Below are positions 46,106 through 54,723 of a DNA stretch of 64,000 bases, piece after piece. Source of the DNA: Sphingobacteriaceae bacterium (GTDB lineage: Bacteria > Bacteroidota > Bacteroidia > B-17B0 > Aurantibacillaceae); NCBI GenBank assembly GCA_947453445.1, contig CANGGP010000001.1, forward strand, positions 1 to 64,000, written 5' to 3'. The notes under the pieces are model-generated. The model had not been told where the DNA came from. It was given only the letters and a program-made list of their open reading frames with translations, and searched no databases. Made by a program: the position numbers and the translations under genes. Position 1 is the first letter of the stretch; every line of letters starts with the position of its first letter.

Positions 46106-46528
46106 ATGGCAACAATGGGTATTGAAGAAATAGAAAAAGAAATTATTGAAGAATTTGATTTTTTTGGTGATGACTGGGAGTCAAAATATGAGCATTTAAT
46201 TGAATTGGGAAAATCATTGCCCTTAATTGCAGCTGCCGATAAAACGGACGATAAAATCATTCAAGGTTGTCAAAGCAGAGTATGGTTAAATGCCGATTTT
46301 GATGATAACGGCATGGTGTATACCGCCGATAGTGACGCCATCATCACCAAAGGCATGATTGCTTTATTGGTGCGTGTTTTATCACATCAAAATCCGACCG
46401 ATATCATTCGGGCCAATTTATCTTTTATCGATAAAATTGGATTGAAAGAGCATCTAAGTCCTACCCGTGCCAACGGATTATTAAGCATGGTAAATCAAAT
46501 GAAAAAAGAAGCTTTAAAACGACTATAA
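46106..46528 (+). CDS. sufE: Sulfur acceptor SufE
   Basis: 140 residues. SufE takes the persulfide from SufS to SufB. The active Cys is in IIQGCQSRVWL. GIEEIEKEIIEEFDFF is the usual N-terminal helix. The start is the ATG of MATMGIEE (an internal ATG at codon 4 is also possible). It is 1 base from the next gene. Confidence 0.95.
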   Translation: MATMGIEEIEKEIIEEFDFFGDDWESKYEHLIELGKSLPLIAAADKTDDKIIQGCQSRVWLNADFDDNGMVYTADSDAIITKGMIALLVRVLSHQNPTDIIRANLSFIDKIGLKEHLSPTRANGLLSMVNQMKKEALKRL

Positions 46529-46529
46529 C

Positions 46530-46859
46530 ATGGGCGCTATTATTGTAACAAAAAATACAGAGTTAATGCAAAGGGTGATCGACGAAATCAAAACCTGTTA
46601 TGATCCTGAAATTCCGGTCGACATTTGGGAACTTGGTTTGATTTATGAATTATTTTTAGATGAAGAAAATAATTTGAAAGTCACCATGACCTTAACCTCA
46701 CCAAATTGTCCGGTGGCTGAAAGTTTACCTGCAGAAGTCGAAAATAAATTAAAATTGGTTCAGGATATTAAGTCGGCTGAACTAAAATTAACCTTTGAAC
46801 CCCCTTGGGAAAAAGACATGATGAGTGAAGTTGCGCAGTTGGAGTTGGGATTTATGTAA
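46530..46859 (+). CDS. DUF59/MIP18 family Fe-S protein (SufT-like)
   Basis: 109 residues with the family core CYDPEIPVDIWELGLIYEL and TLTSPNCPVAESLPAEVE, holding the conserved Cys. Members help late steps of Fe-S maturation. Last gene of the suf operon in this window. The 241 bases beyond hold a small CCTGCT/AGCAGG hairpin (46898-46915) without a T-run and no gene. Confidence 0.9.
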   Translation: MGAIIVTKNTELMQRVIDEIKTCYDPEIPVDIWELGLIYELFLDEENNLKVTMTLTSPNCPVAESLPAEVENKLKLVQDIKSAELKLTFEPPWEKDMMSEVAQLELGFM

Positions 46860-47078
46860 TGCTTGGAAATTAAAGTCCAAAGTGTACAAATTATATCCCT
46901 GCTTCGTATAGCAGGTTCAACAATCAAACAGGCTCTTTTTCAATAGTCAATCGGTTAAAACAGGGTGGTTAACGGCTCTGTAAAACACAGCTTTAGCCAC
47001 ATTGGTCTTTTGCTGCGCCAAAAATTAAACAAACTTTATGCGTATACTAGCAGCCAAAAACAATTCGAGAGAAATGCA

Positions 47079-47086
47079 TATCTTTG
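47079..47086 (+). promoter_or_regulatory. -7 box for clpX
   Basis: TATCTTTG, 14 bases before the clpX ATG. No clear -33 TTTG. Confidence 0.45.
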
Positions 47087-47100
47087 CATGTTAATAAGCC

Positions 47101-48345
47101 ATGGGAAAAGACACTATCATCCGTTGCTCACTTTGTGGGAGAGATAAAAAAGAATCAAAAATTTTAATTGCCGGTATCAATGGCCATGTTTGTGATAATT
47201 GTGTTACGCAAGCCTACGGTATTATAAAGGAGGAAAGTGCGGGAGAGCAAAAGCAACAAGTGCAACACTCCTTGAATTTATTAAAACCCCTCGCCATTAA
47301 AGAAAAATTAGATGAGTATGTAATTGGCCAGGATGATGCAAAAAAGGTATTGAGTGTAGCCGTATACAACCATTTTAAACGCATCGCGCATACAGCAAAA
47401 AATAACAAGGAAGAAGTTGAAATAGATAAGTCGAATTTAATTTTGGTTGGTGAAACCGGAACGGGTAAAACTTTATTGGCGCGCACCATTGCCACCATGC
47501 TAAATGTTCCTTTTTGTATTGCCGATGCCACTGTATTAACAGAAGCCGGTTATGTGGGCGAGGATGTAGAAAGTATACTTACACGTTTGTTACAAGCCGC
47601 TGATTATGATGTAGCCGCCGCAGAGAAGGGGATTGTGTTTATTGATGAACTTGATAAAATTGCCCGTAAAAGTGATAATCCATCCATTACACGCGATGTG
47701 AGCGGAGAAGGCGTTCAACAAGCCATGTTAAAATTATTGGAAGGCACGGTTGTGAATGTTCCGCCACAAGGTGGACGTAAACATCCTGACGCGAAAATGA
47801 TTGCAGTAAACACAAAGAATATATTATTTATTTGTGGCGGCGCATTCGATGGCATCGAAAAGAAAATCGCAAAACGCTTAAACACGCAAGCGGTGGGGTA
47901 CTCAGCAAGTGTTGCCGATAAAGAAATTGACAAAGCACATTTGTTACAATATGTATCGCCTCAAGATTTAAAAGCATTTGGATTAATTCCCGAATTAATT
48001 GGGCGACTACCTGTGCTCACCTATTTGAAACCGCTTGACAGAAGCGCATTAAGAGCCATTCTAACAGAACCAAAAAATGCATTGATTAAACAATACAAAC
48101 AATTGTTTAAAATGGAAGGTACCAAATTGGATTTTGAAGAAGAAGTTTTGAATTTAATTGTTGATAAAGCATTGGAATTTAAATTAGGTGCACGCGGTTT
48201 ACGCGGCATTTGTGAAGCCATCATGACAGACATCATGTACACTTTACCAAGCGAAGAAAAACCTGTAAAACAGTTTACCGTAGCGTTAGATTATGCCTTG
48301 GATAAATTAAAAAATGCAAGATTAAATCAATTGAAAGTTGCTTAA
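47101..48345 (+). CDS. clpX: ATP-dependent protease ATP-binding subunit ClpX
   Basis: 414 residues. AAA+ unfoldase that feeds ClpP. N-terminal C4 zinc finger [11 protein letters not shown] with [12 protein letters not shown]; Walker [16 protein letters not shown]; pore loop GYVGEDVES; Walker [15 protein letters not shown]; the sensor region [17 protein letters not shown]-type loop region before [12 protein letters not shown]. No clpP lies beside it here. It is followed by a strong terminator. Confidence 0.98.
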   Translation: MGKDTIIRCSLCGRDKKESKILIAGINGHVCDNCVTQAYGIIKEESAGEQKQQVQHSLNLLKPLAIKEKLDEYVIGQDDAKKVLSVAVYNHFKRIAHTAKNNKEEVEIDKSNLILVGETGTGKTLLARTIATMLNVPFCIADATVLTEAGYVGEDVESILTRLLQAADYDVAAAEKGIVFIDELDKIARKSDNPSITRDVSGEGVQQAMLKLLEGTVVNVPPQGGRKHPDAKMIAVNTKNILFICGGAFDGIEKKIAKRLNTQAVGYSASVADKEIDKAHLLQYVSPQDLKAFGLIPELIGRLPVLTYLKPLDRSALRAILTEPKNALIKQYKQLFKMEGTKLDFEEEVLNLIVDKALEFKLGARGLRGICEAIMTDIMYTLPSEEKPVKQFTVALDYALDKLKNARLNQLKVA

Positions 48346-48372
48346 TTTACTTTAATTGAACATTATTGATTT

Positions 48373-48396
48373 AGGGCTCTTTGGAGCCCTTTTTTT
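48373..48396 (+). terminator. Rho-independent terminator after clpX
   Basis: AGGGCTC (48373-48379), loop TTTG, GAGCCCT (48384-48390), then six T. It lies 27 bases after the clpX stop. Confidence 0.92.
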
Positions 48397-48598
48397 ATTG
48401 ATTTAATGACAAAACAAATCGAAATATTTGTTAGAACTGGATTAGTGCCTATTAAGTTGCTCAATTTTTTAAGTCATTTGTTTCTTGGCGTATTTTACCA
48501 AAAAACCTTCACTTTAAATCTCCAACAATAAACGCACCAAAAAATGTCGTTAAAATATTTATTAAATTTAATCTCGTATAAATTTAAAACCCAAAAAA

Positions 48599-49705
48599 AT
48601 GAAACCCAAGATTAAAATTAATTTAATCAGGCAAGCCCATGATTTAATTGCTGCTGCGCGAACTCAAACGGTTCGTCAAACTAATTCATTGATGGTATTT
48701 ACCTATTATCAACTGGGAAAATTAATTATTCAAAATGAACAAGGCGGTATTCACAGAGCTGAGTATGGAAAAGAAACCATCAAAGAACTAAGCGTGCATT
48801 TAATGAAAAAATTTGGGGATGGTTTTTCAGAACGCAACTTAGAATACATGCGTTATTTTTATTTGGCTTTTAAGCACCGCGATTCGCAAATTCAAATTCC
48901 GCAGACACTGTCTGCGAAATCTTCTCTAAAATTAAATTCGAAAGGAAATTTTCATTCAACAGATTCAAATCAAATTCCGCAAACACTGTCTGCGAAATCT
49001 TTTACAGCGTTGTTTCCTTTGTCTTGGTCGCATTACTTGCTGCTATCACGTATAAAAAATGCCAACGAACGTTCGTTTTATGAAATTGAAACCATACAAG
49101 GTAATTGGAGTGTTCGCGAGTTGCAAAGACAATTCGACGGGGCCTTATACGAACGATTATCTTTAAGTAAAAATAAAAAGAAAGTTCGCGAACTTGCAAG
49201 CAAAGGCCAATTGATACAAAAGCCGGAAGATGTTTTAAAATCAACATACTTGTTAGATTTCTTGGGTTTGGAAGCAAAAAGCACTTATACCGAAACCGAC
49301 CTTGAAACCGCAATTATTAATAAAATTGAGCATTTTTTGATAGAAATGGGGAAAGGTTTTTTGTTTCAGGGTCGGCAAGTTCGATTTACATTTGATGGTG
49401 AAGATTTTTTTGTCGATCTTGTTTTATATAACCGATTATTGCGTTGTTTTGTATTGGTAGATTTAAAAATTGGCAAAATCAAACACCAAGATATTGGTCA
49501 AATGCAAATGTATGTGAACTATTATAACCGTTATATTAAAACAAATCATGAGCGACCAACCATTGGCATTATTATTTGTAAAGACAAAAGCGATGCGGTG
49601 GTTGAAATAACATTACCAAAAAACAACAAAACAATTTTTGCCAAAGAATACAAATTGTACATGCCAAGTAAATTAGAGATAAAAAAATTAATCACAGAAA
49701 AATAA
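48599..49705 (+). CDS. DUF1016/YhcG family PDDEXK nuclease with palindromic in-frame insert
   Basis: 368 residues. N-terminal DUF1016 helical domain (YYQLGKLIIQNEQGG, KKFGDGFSERNLEYMRYFYLAF, LSWSHYLLLSRI) and C-terminal PDDEXK nuclease (GRQVRFTFDGEDFFVDLVLYN, then LVDLKIGKIKHQDIGQMQMY). The family is seen with restriction and defence genes; none is beside this one. Residues of about 98-135 carry IPQTLSAKS twice, encoded by a 31-base repeat with a near-perfect palindrome; without that the domain would read straight into LSWSHY. Its own action on DNA is untested. Confidence 0.88.
   Translation: MKPKIKINLIRQAHDLIAAARTQTVRQTNSLMVFTYYQLGKLIIQNEQGGIHRAEYGKETIKELSVHLMKKFGDGFSERNLEYMRYFYLAFKHRDSQIQIPQTLSAKSSLKLNSKGNFHSTDSNQIPQTLSAKSFTALFPLSWSHYLLLSRIKNANERSFYEIETIQGNWSVRELQRQFDGALYERLSLSKNKKKVRELASKGQLIQKPEDVLKSTYLLDFLGLEAKSTYTETDLETAIINKIEHFLIEMGKGFLFQGRQVRFTFDGEDFFVDLVLYNRLLRCFVLVDLKIGKIKHQDIGQMQMYVNYYNRYIKTNHERPTIGIIICKDKSDAVVEITLPKNNKTIFAKEYKLYMPSKLEIKKLITEK
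48893..49001 (+). repeat. Palindromic 31-bp repeat inserted twice in frame in the DUF1016 gene
   Basis: Copies at 48893-48923 and 48971-49001 differ at one base and are 78 bases (26 codons) apart. The centre CGCAGACACTGTCTGCG is a perfect 8-bp inverted repeat around one base in copy 1 and has one mismatch in copy 2. Both translate to IPQTLSAKS. Confidence 0.85.
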
Positions 49706-49716
49706 AAAAAACCATT

Positions 49717-50964
49717 ATGAATTTCAATAAATACCAGTTTACGGTTAAAGAACGATTTATTCGTTATGCTAAAATTGATACCCAATCAGATCCAATGTCA
49801 CCTACTTGTCCAAGTACCGAAAAACAGAAAGATTTGTTGCGTTTGTTGGTTGAAGAATTAAAAGCCATGGGTATTCAAGATGCCGAAATGGATGATAACG
49901 GATATGTATATGCCACCATTGTTGCCAATACTTCTAAACAAGTACCAACTTTATGTTTTTGTTCGCATGTTGATACAGCGCCTGATTGCAGCGGTACAAA
50001 CGTAAAACCTGTAATACATGAAAAATATTCAGGCCAAGATATTACGCTGCCTGGTGATCCTTCACAAGTCATTAAGGTGTCGGAGCATCCTGATTTGAAA
50101 AACATGATTGGTCATACCATCATTACAACCGATGGCACAACGTTACTAGGTTCAGACGATAAATCGGGTGTGGCAGAAATAATGGATGCCGCATGTTATT
50201 TTATGCAACATCCTGAAGTGAAGCATGGTAAAATTAGAATTTTGTTTACCCCCGATGAAGAAATTGGTCGCGGTGCAGATAAAGCCGATATGAAAAAATT
50301 GGCAGCAGATTTTGGTTACACCTTAGATGGCGGACCTGCAGGGACTTTGGAAAATGAAACTTTTAGTGCCGATATGGTTGTTCTTAAAATAAAAGGGTTT
50401 TCAACCCATCCGGGATACGCAAAAGATAAAATGCAACATGCCATAAAAATTGCAACACAAATTATTCAAAAATTGCCTGCCAACAAAAGCCCCGAAACCA
50501 CTGAAAAAAAAGAACCTTTTATTCATCCCACTTCAATTAACGGCGGATTAGAAGAAGTAGAGATAAAATTTATTATTCGTGCTTTTGATGTCCCAACATT
50601 ATTGGTGTTGGAAGAAGAGCTGCGACAAATCGCAACAACTGTGTTAAAACAATACGATAAAAGCACTTATGAATTTAATGTGGTGCAACAATACCGAAAC
50701 ATGAAAGAGGTATTAGATAAAAGCCCCCAAATAATTGAATACGCTTTGCAAGCCATTCAACGCGCAGGCTTAAAGCCACAATTAGACAGTATTCGCGGGG
50801 GCACCGATGGTTCTCGTTTTTCTTTTATGGGCTTACCAACAGCAAATATTTTTGCAGGTGAACATGGCATTCATAGTAAACAAGAGTGGGTGAGTGTTCA
50901 AGATATGCAAAATGCTGTAGAAACAATTGTGAACCTTTGTTGTATTTGGGAAGAAAATGCATAA
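49717..50964 (+). CDS. pepT: Peptidase T (tripeptide aminopeptidase)
   Basis: 415 residues. M20 family zinc peptidase that removes the N-terminal residue from tripeptides in the cytoplasm. Metal and active-site motifs: FCSHVDTAPDCSGT, LGSDDKSGVAEIM, LFTPDEEIGRGADK (general base Glu), and TANIFAGEHGIHSKQEW. No signal peptide. It begins 11 bases after the DUF1016 gene, so a shared transcript is possible. Confidence 0.95.
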   Translation: MNFNKYQFTVKERFIRYAKIDTQSDPMSPTCPSTEKQKDLLRLLVEELKAMGIQDAEMDDNGYVYATIVANTSKQVPTLCFCSHVDTAPDCSGTNVKPVIHEKYSGQDITLPGDPSQVIKVSEHPDLKNMIGHTIITTDGTTLLGSDDKSGVAEIMDAACYFMQHPEVKHGKIRILFTPDEEIGRGADKADMKKLAADFGYTLDGGPAGTLENETFSADMVVLKIKGFSTHPGYAKDKMQHAIKIATQIIQKLPANKSPETTEKKEPFIHPTSINGGLEEVEIKFIIRAFDVPTLLVLEEELRQIATTVLKQYDKSTYEFNVVQQYRNMKEVLDKSPQIIEYALQAIQRAGLKPQLDSIRGGTDGSRFSFMGLPTANIFAGEHGIHSKQEWVSVQDMQNAVETIVNLCCIWEENA

Positions 50965-51042
50965 TGGACCCAAGCCATGCTTTAGATAACTTTAATAGTT
51001 TGATAAAACCTTTGGTTTGAATTTTGGTTTCTTAGTGATTAA

Positions 51043-51864
51043 TTAAAATGCCTTCACAGCCACAACACGCAGTGCCGTGTTTTTATTGAATTTTTTCCAA
51101 TCGCTGGTACTTGTTAAATCAATGCCATAGGCCTGATTACCGTCCCACTGTGATGAACTCCAATACTGATTTGAAGGTATAAGTCCGGGATTGTTTTTGG
51201 CGCATGTGTATAAATTAGAAAGTTCAGTAATGCTTGGCAAATACCAACCGCTCACACCATTTACACTCAAATTCAAGCAATAAGCCGCGGCTGTATTCGA
51301 TCCGCAAATATTTTTAATGATGTTTGAATTGGAGGCGCCTGAGCCGCTGAAACCTAAATTAGCGATGTCGGTACCATAACAACCCCATTGATAAGAGGGA
51401 ATGTTGCTAACGATTGCTTCTAAGTATTTGGTGACTGATGCATTATCAACAGCAATAACTACACCATTGTTTGGTCCTTTGTCGCCAACCACGTAAACAC
51501 CATTGGTTGAAAATTGATTTACATCTCCCATCACCACCGAACCATCACTAAATTTAGTATAGGCCCTTACTTGATATGTGGTATTCGGAATAAGTCCTTT
51601 TACTTCCGCCTCAAAAGTATCCACAAAACCGCTTGTACTTGGTGTACGATTATCATTAATGCCTGGTATATCAGTGCTGCTGTAACAAAATCCCTTTTCA
51701 CTGATTTTATTATTGCCGCCGTTTTTGCCTGTAGCTTTAAAAGTGGCGCGGCATGCCGAAACATCAGTTGGGTCTTCGGTATCAATAGCAAATCGGGTTT
51801 CTTTACTGCATGATAATAGGCCACATAAACTGATTAAGGCAATGGATTTTAAAAGACGCATCAT
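51043..51864 (-). CDS. Lipoprotein with FN3-like and DUF1566-like domains, copy A
   Basis: 273 residues. Lipobox in LISLCGLLSCSKE marks a lipoprotein. An FN3-like part (about 25-120; ISEKGFCYSSTDIPG, IPNTTYQVRAYTKFSDGS) precedes a DUF1566/Lcl-like domain (GWYLPSITELSNLYTC, NQYWSSSQWDGNQAYGIDL), which is a variant of the formylglycine-sulfatase/C-type-lectin-like fold. It matches the next gene along its length, so the pair is a tandem duplication. Likely surface-exposed; ligand unknown. Only about 21 bases separate the two. Confidence 0.85.
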   Translation of the reverse strand: MMRLLKSIALISLCGLLSCSKETRFAIDTEDPTDVSACRATFKATGKNGGNNKISEKGFCYSSTDIPGINDNRTPSTSGFVDTFEAEVKGLIPNTTYQVRAYTKFSDGSVVMGDVNQFSTNGVYVVGDKGPNNGVVIAVDNASVTKYLEAIVSNIPSYQWGCYGTDIANLGFSGSGASNSNIIKNICGSNTAAAYCLNLSVNGVSGWYLPSITELSNLYTCAKNNPGLIPSNQYWSSSQWDGNQAYGIDLTSTSDWKKFNKNTALRVVAVKAF

Positions 51865-51885
51865 TTTTATTTATTTTTCTGAGTT

Positions 51886-52713
51886 TTAATTAAAGTAACG
51901 AATGGCAATCACTTCGTGTTTTTCGGTTTTGTCTCGTGTTTCGTAATCTGAGTATAAAAAGTTATAGGTATAAGCAAAATCAGGATCATAATCAGTAGAA
52001 CTCCAAAAGCTTCGATCAGAAAAAGTGACGCTACGACTATTATAGTATTGTTGCAAATATTCAAGATCTTCAATACTTGGTAAACACCAATCTGAAAGTC
52101 CGTTTATCTTCAAGCCTAAACAAACTGAAGCCGCGGTGTTGCCGCTACATATACCAATGATTTGATTTGAGTTTGTTTTACCTTCACCACTGTGCATGCC
52201 CGTGCCAATATAATTGCCGGTGCAGCCAAATGAATAGGTGTTACCGAGCAGGGGAAGTGCTTCAAAAAACTTACCGCTGGCATTAAATTCGTCAATGTAA
52301 AAAATAGTGCCGCCGCCCGGGCCTTTATCTCCTAACTGATAATTGTTGTTGGTGCTAAAGTTTAAAACATTGCCGTAATTTATGCTGCCGTTTTTTAATT
52401 TGGCAAATGCTCTTACATTATAATTTGTGTTAGCAGATAAATCATTGACAGTGTATTTAAAAGAATCGGTTCCATTGTTAATGGCACTTACATGTTTATC
52501 GGCATATAAAGGAATTTTATCTGCGCTGTAACAAAATCCAACTTCAATAATTTGTGAATTATCGCTGTTTTTAGCTTTTCCCGAAAAGGTAGCGCTGTTT
52601 GCCTTTATTTCAATTGGGGATAAAGTGGTGGCAGCAAAACGTTTCGATTTACTGCAAGCAACAAAAAATAGACAGAGGATAGCAATAAATATTTTGAACC
52701 TTTTAAAATGCAT
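51886..52713 (-). CDS. Lipoprotein with FN3-like and DUF1566-like domains, copy B
   Basis: 275 residues, lipobox in LCLFFVACSKS. Same layout as copy A: VGFCYSADKIPLYADK, LSANTNYNVRAFAKLKNGS, then YQLGDKGPGGGTIFYIDE, LSDWCLPSIEDLEYL and RSFWSSTDYDPDFAYTYNF. GDKGPGGGTIFYID is a DUF1566 signature; copy A has the drifted GDKGPNNGVVIAVD, so copy B is closer to the family. It is 15 bases from the pabB stop and may be carried on that transcript. Confidence 0.87.
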   Translation of the reverse strand: MHFKRFKIFIAILCLFFVACSKSKRFAATTLSPIEIKANSATFSGKAKNSDNSQIIEVGFCYSADKIPLYADKHVSAINNGTDSFKYTVNDLSANTNYNVRAFAKLKNGSINYGNVLNFSTNNNYQLGDKGPGGGTIFYIDEFNASGKFFEALPLLGNTYSFGCTGNYIGTGMHSGEGKTNSNQIIGICSGNTAASVCLGLKINGLSDWCLPSIEDLEYLQQYYNSRSVTFSDRSFWSSTDYDPDFAYTYNFLYSDYETRDKTEKHEVIAIRYFN

Positions 52714-52728
52714 GTTTAAAAATATAAA

Positions 52729-53790
52729 TTAAAATTGAATGTAGCCATTGAGCGCTTTTAATTGGGCTTGTAATTTTAGGATGATTTCATCATATTCTTG
52801 TTCAGCTTCACTTAAATAAGTGATAGCCCCTCCGGCAGCAATTGAAAGGCGTTGGCTTTTTTGATTGTAAAAAATACTGCGTATAACCACCGGCCATTCA
52901 AAATCACCTTGTGCATCTATCAATCCAAAACTGCCCGAATAGTATTTTCGCTCAAAATCTTCATAAATATCACTGAGGTTCATGGCGCTGGTTTTTGGCG
53001 CACCGGTCATACTGGCCATTGGAAATGTAGCATCAATTATTTCATCAATGCTCATTTGATCCGATAATTCGCATTTAACTGTACTAACCATTTGATGCAC
53101 CGTTTCGAAGCTTTCAATATTAAACAGCTTGTTTACAAATACACTTCCCTTTGTTGCGATTTTCGACAAATCATTTCTGGCTACGTCAACAGCCATCACG
53201 TTTTCAGTTCTTTCTTTTAAACTATTTTGAAGCGCATGCATCAATTTTTCATCTTCGCTTTTAGTTTGCCCTCTTTTAATGGTGCCCTTAATTGGTTTGC
53301 TATACAAGGTGCTGCCGCTTTTTTTTAAAAATAATTCAGGACTGCAACAAATGATAAAATCATCCCCTAATTTTACCAAGTAAGTGTATGGTGCCTTGGT
53401 TATTTCAATCAATCTTTGAAACACATCCAACACAGAAAATTTTGCGTTTTCTTCAAAAAATTCTAAACAATAATTGATTTCGTAAATGTTGCCTAATTGT
53501 ATTTGTTTCTGCAATTGATGAACTTTTTCGATGTACTTTGTTTTGTTAGTGCTAGCTTTGAATGCATGGCTTTGTGATGGCTCAAACGAAGGAGGGCACT
53601 GGTATTCGAATTCATTCACTACCTGGTAGTATTGGCTTTTTACTTTTTCCTTCTTGGGGTTTTTATATGGTATGCAAATAAATCCGGGTACACAAAGCGC
53701 TGACACAACTTTTAATTCGGCGACACAAAACGTGTTTTTTTTGCTCGGATGTGGCCGACAAACAAAATGATCTAAGGCGAGTAATTGCAT
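52729..53790 (-). CDS. pabB: Aminodeoxychorismate synthase component I (chorismate-binding)
   Basis: 353 residues from ATG at 53790 (MQLLALDHFVCRPHPS). Longer frames run over the divergent nadD gene and lack support. PabB uses ammonia from a glutaminase partner to turn chorismate into aminodeoxychorismate for folate. Motifs: SKPIKGTIKRGQTKSEDE, NVMAVDVARNDLSKIA, FPMASMTGAPKTSAM and SIAAGGAITYLSEAEQEYDE. The N-terminal domain is short, as in other Bacteroidota PabB. It might instead be a trpE-like or menF-like enzyme, but the KGT motif and length favour pabB. A -7 box TACTTTTG lies at 53796-53803 on this strand. Confidence 0.9.
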   Translation of the reverse strand: MQLLALDHFVCRPHPSKKNTFCVAELKVVSALCVPGFICIPYKNPKKEKVKSQYYQVVNEFEYQCPPSFEPSQSHAFKASTNKTKYIEKVHQLQKQIQLGNIYEINYCLEFFEENAKFSVLDVFQRLIEITKAPYTYLVKLGDDFIICCSPELFLKKSGSTLYSKPIKGTIKRGQTKSEDEKLMHALQNSLKERTENVMAVDVARNDLSKIATKGSVFVNKLFNIESFETVHQMVSTVKCELSDQMSIDEIIDATFPMASMTGAPKTSAMNLSDIYEDFERKYYSGSFGLIDAQGDFEWPVVIRSIFYNQKSQRLSIAAGGAITYLSEAEQEYDEIILKLQAQLKALNGYIQF

Positions 53791-53838
53791 CTTTACAAAA
53801 GTATCGTTTATTATTAAAAATTGCCTTAATTTTAAGCC

Positions 53839-54411
53839 ATGCACATTGGCTTGTTTTTTGGCTCCTTTAATCCCGTTCACATAGGGCATATGGCTATTGC
53901 CAATTATATGCTCAATGAAACAAATATTGATCAAATTTGGATGGTTCTAAGTCCTCAAAATCCGCTTAAATCAAAATTGTCATTGCTTGATCAATACCAC
54001 CGCTTGGCCTTGTTAGAATTAGCCATTGATGATTTTTCAAACATAAAAAGTTCGAAAATTGAATTTGATTTACCACAACCTTCATACACCATCAATACTT
54101 TAACACATTTGGAAGAAAAATTCCCGCAGCATCAATTTAGTTTATTGATTGGGCAAGACAATCTGCAATCGTTTCATAAATGGAAAAATTACGAGCAGAT
54201 TCTTGAGAAATACCACTTGTATGTTTATCCAAGGGCTAAGTCAGGCAAAAGTTTGTTGGATGAGCATCCGAATGTGTATCTAACCGAAGCGCCTATCATG
54301 GAAATTTCTTCCACCTTTATTCGTGAATCAATCAAAAACAAAAAAGATATTCGTTATTTTCTTCCGCAAAGAGTATGGGAAGAGATTGATTTGATGAATT
54401 TTTATAAATAG
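53839..54411 (+). CDS. nadD: Nicotinate-nucleotide adenylyltransferase
   Basis: 190 residues. Adenylates nicotinate mononucleotide in NAD synthesis. GLFFGSFNPVHIGHM holds the nucleotidyltransferase HxGH-type motif, and ISSTFIRESIK is the C-terminal ISSTxxR motif. Divergent from pabB with a 48-base spacer. Confidence 0.97.
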   Translation: MHIGLFFGSFNPVHIGHMAIANYMLNETNIDQIWMVLSPQNPLKSKLSLLDQYHRLALLELAIDDFSNIKSSKIEFDLPQPSYTINTLTHLEEKFPQHQFSLLIGQDNLQSFHKWKNYEQILEKYHLYVYPRAKSGKSLLDEHPNVYLTEAPIMEISSTFIRESIKNKKDIRYFLPQRVWEEIDLMNFYK

Positions 54412-54548
54412 AAAAATTATTTGTGTTGTTTATTGACCAGTCAATTTTTGAATTTTTCAATCCAATACAACAGTACTAAAATTTTACTTATTCAAATCAT
54501 TATTTTTTATTTATTCATCCACATTGACGGATTCAGAAATTTGTAAAA

Positions 54549-54717
54549 ATGGGAAAAACCTCTGGCGCTAAAGCCATCATTTAGAATTAGCCTTTTGGTT
54601 GGAATTCGCTAACATGAAAAAAATCTAAACCAAGGTTTTTTAAATGAATTAAGAGGTTTCTCCGCATTATTTTTTTAAATGTAAGCCGATTGAATAACCA
54701 TACATTCAATCGGCTTA
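54549..54717. terminator. Hairpin region between convergent nadD and the beta-helix gene
   Basis: In the 312-base gap 54412-54723, TAAGCCGATTGAAT (54682-54695) pairs with its complement (54704-54717), a 14-bp stem 7 bases from the beta-helix gene stop; it lacks a T-run on either strand but is well placed as a terminator. A looser nested structure lies before it: GGAAAAACCTCT (54552-54563) against AGAGGTTTCTCC (54652-54663). Confidence 0.6.
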
Positions 54718-54723
54718 ATTTAT

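Noticed and set aside
46965..47147. Small plus-strand ORF before clpX
   Set aside because: It overlaps the clpX start and promoter box and has no recognisable features.
48599..49705. DUF1016 gene as part of a restriction or defence island
   Set aside because: Neighbours are clpX and pepT; no methylase, toxin or phage gene is present.
53791..53934. N-terminal extension of pabB
   Set aside because: It overlaps the divergent nadD gene and has no family similarity.
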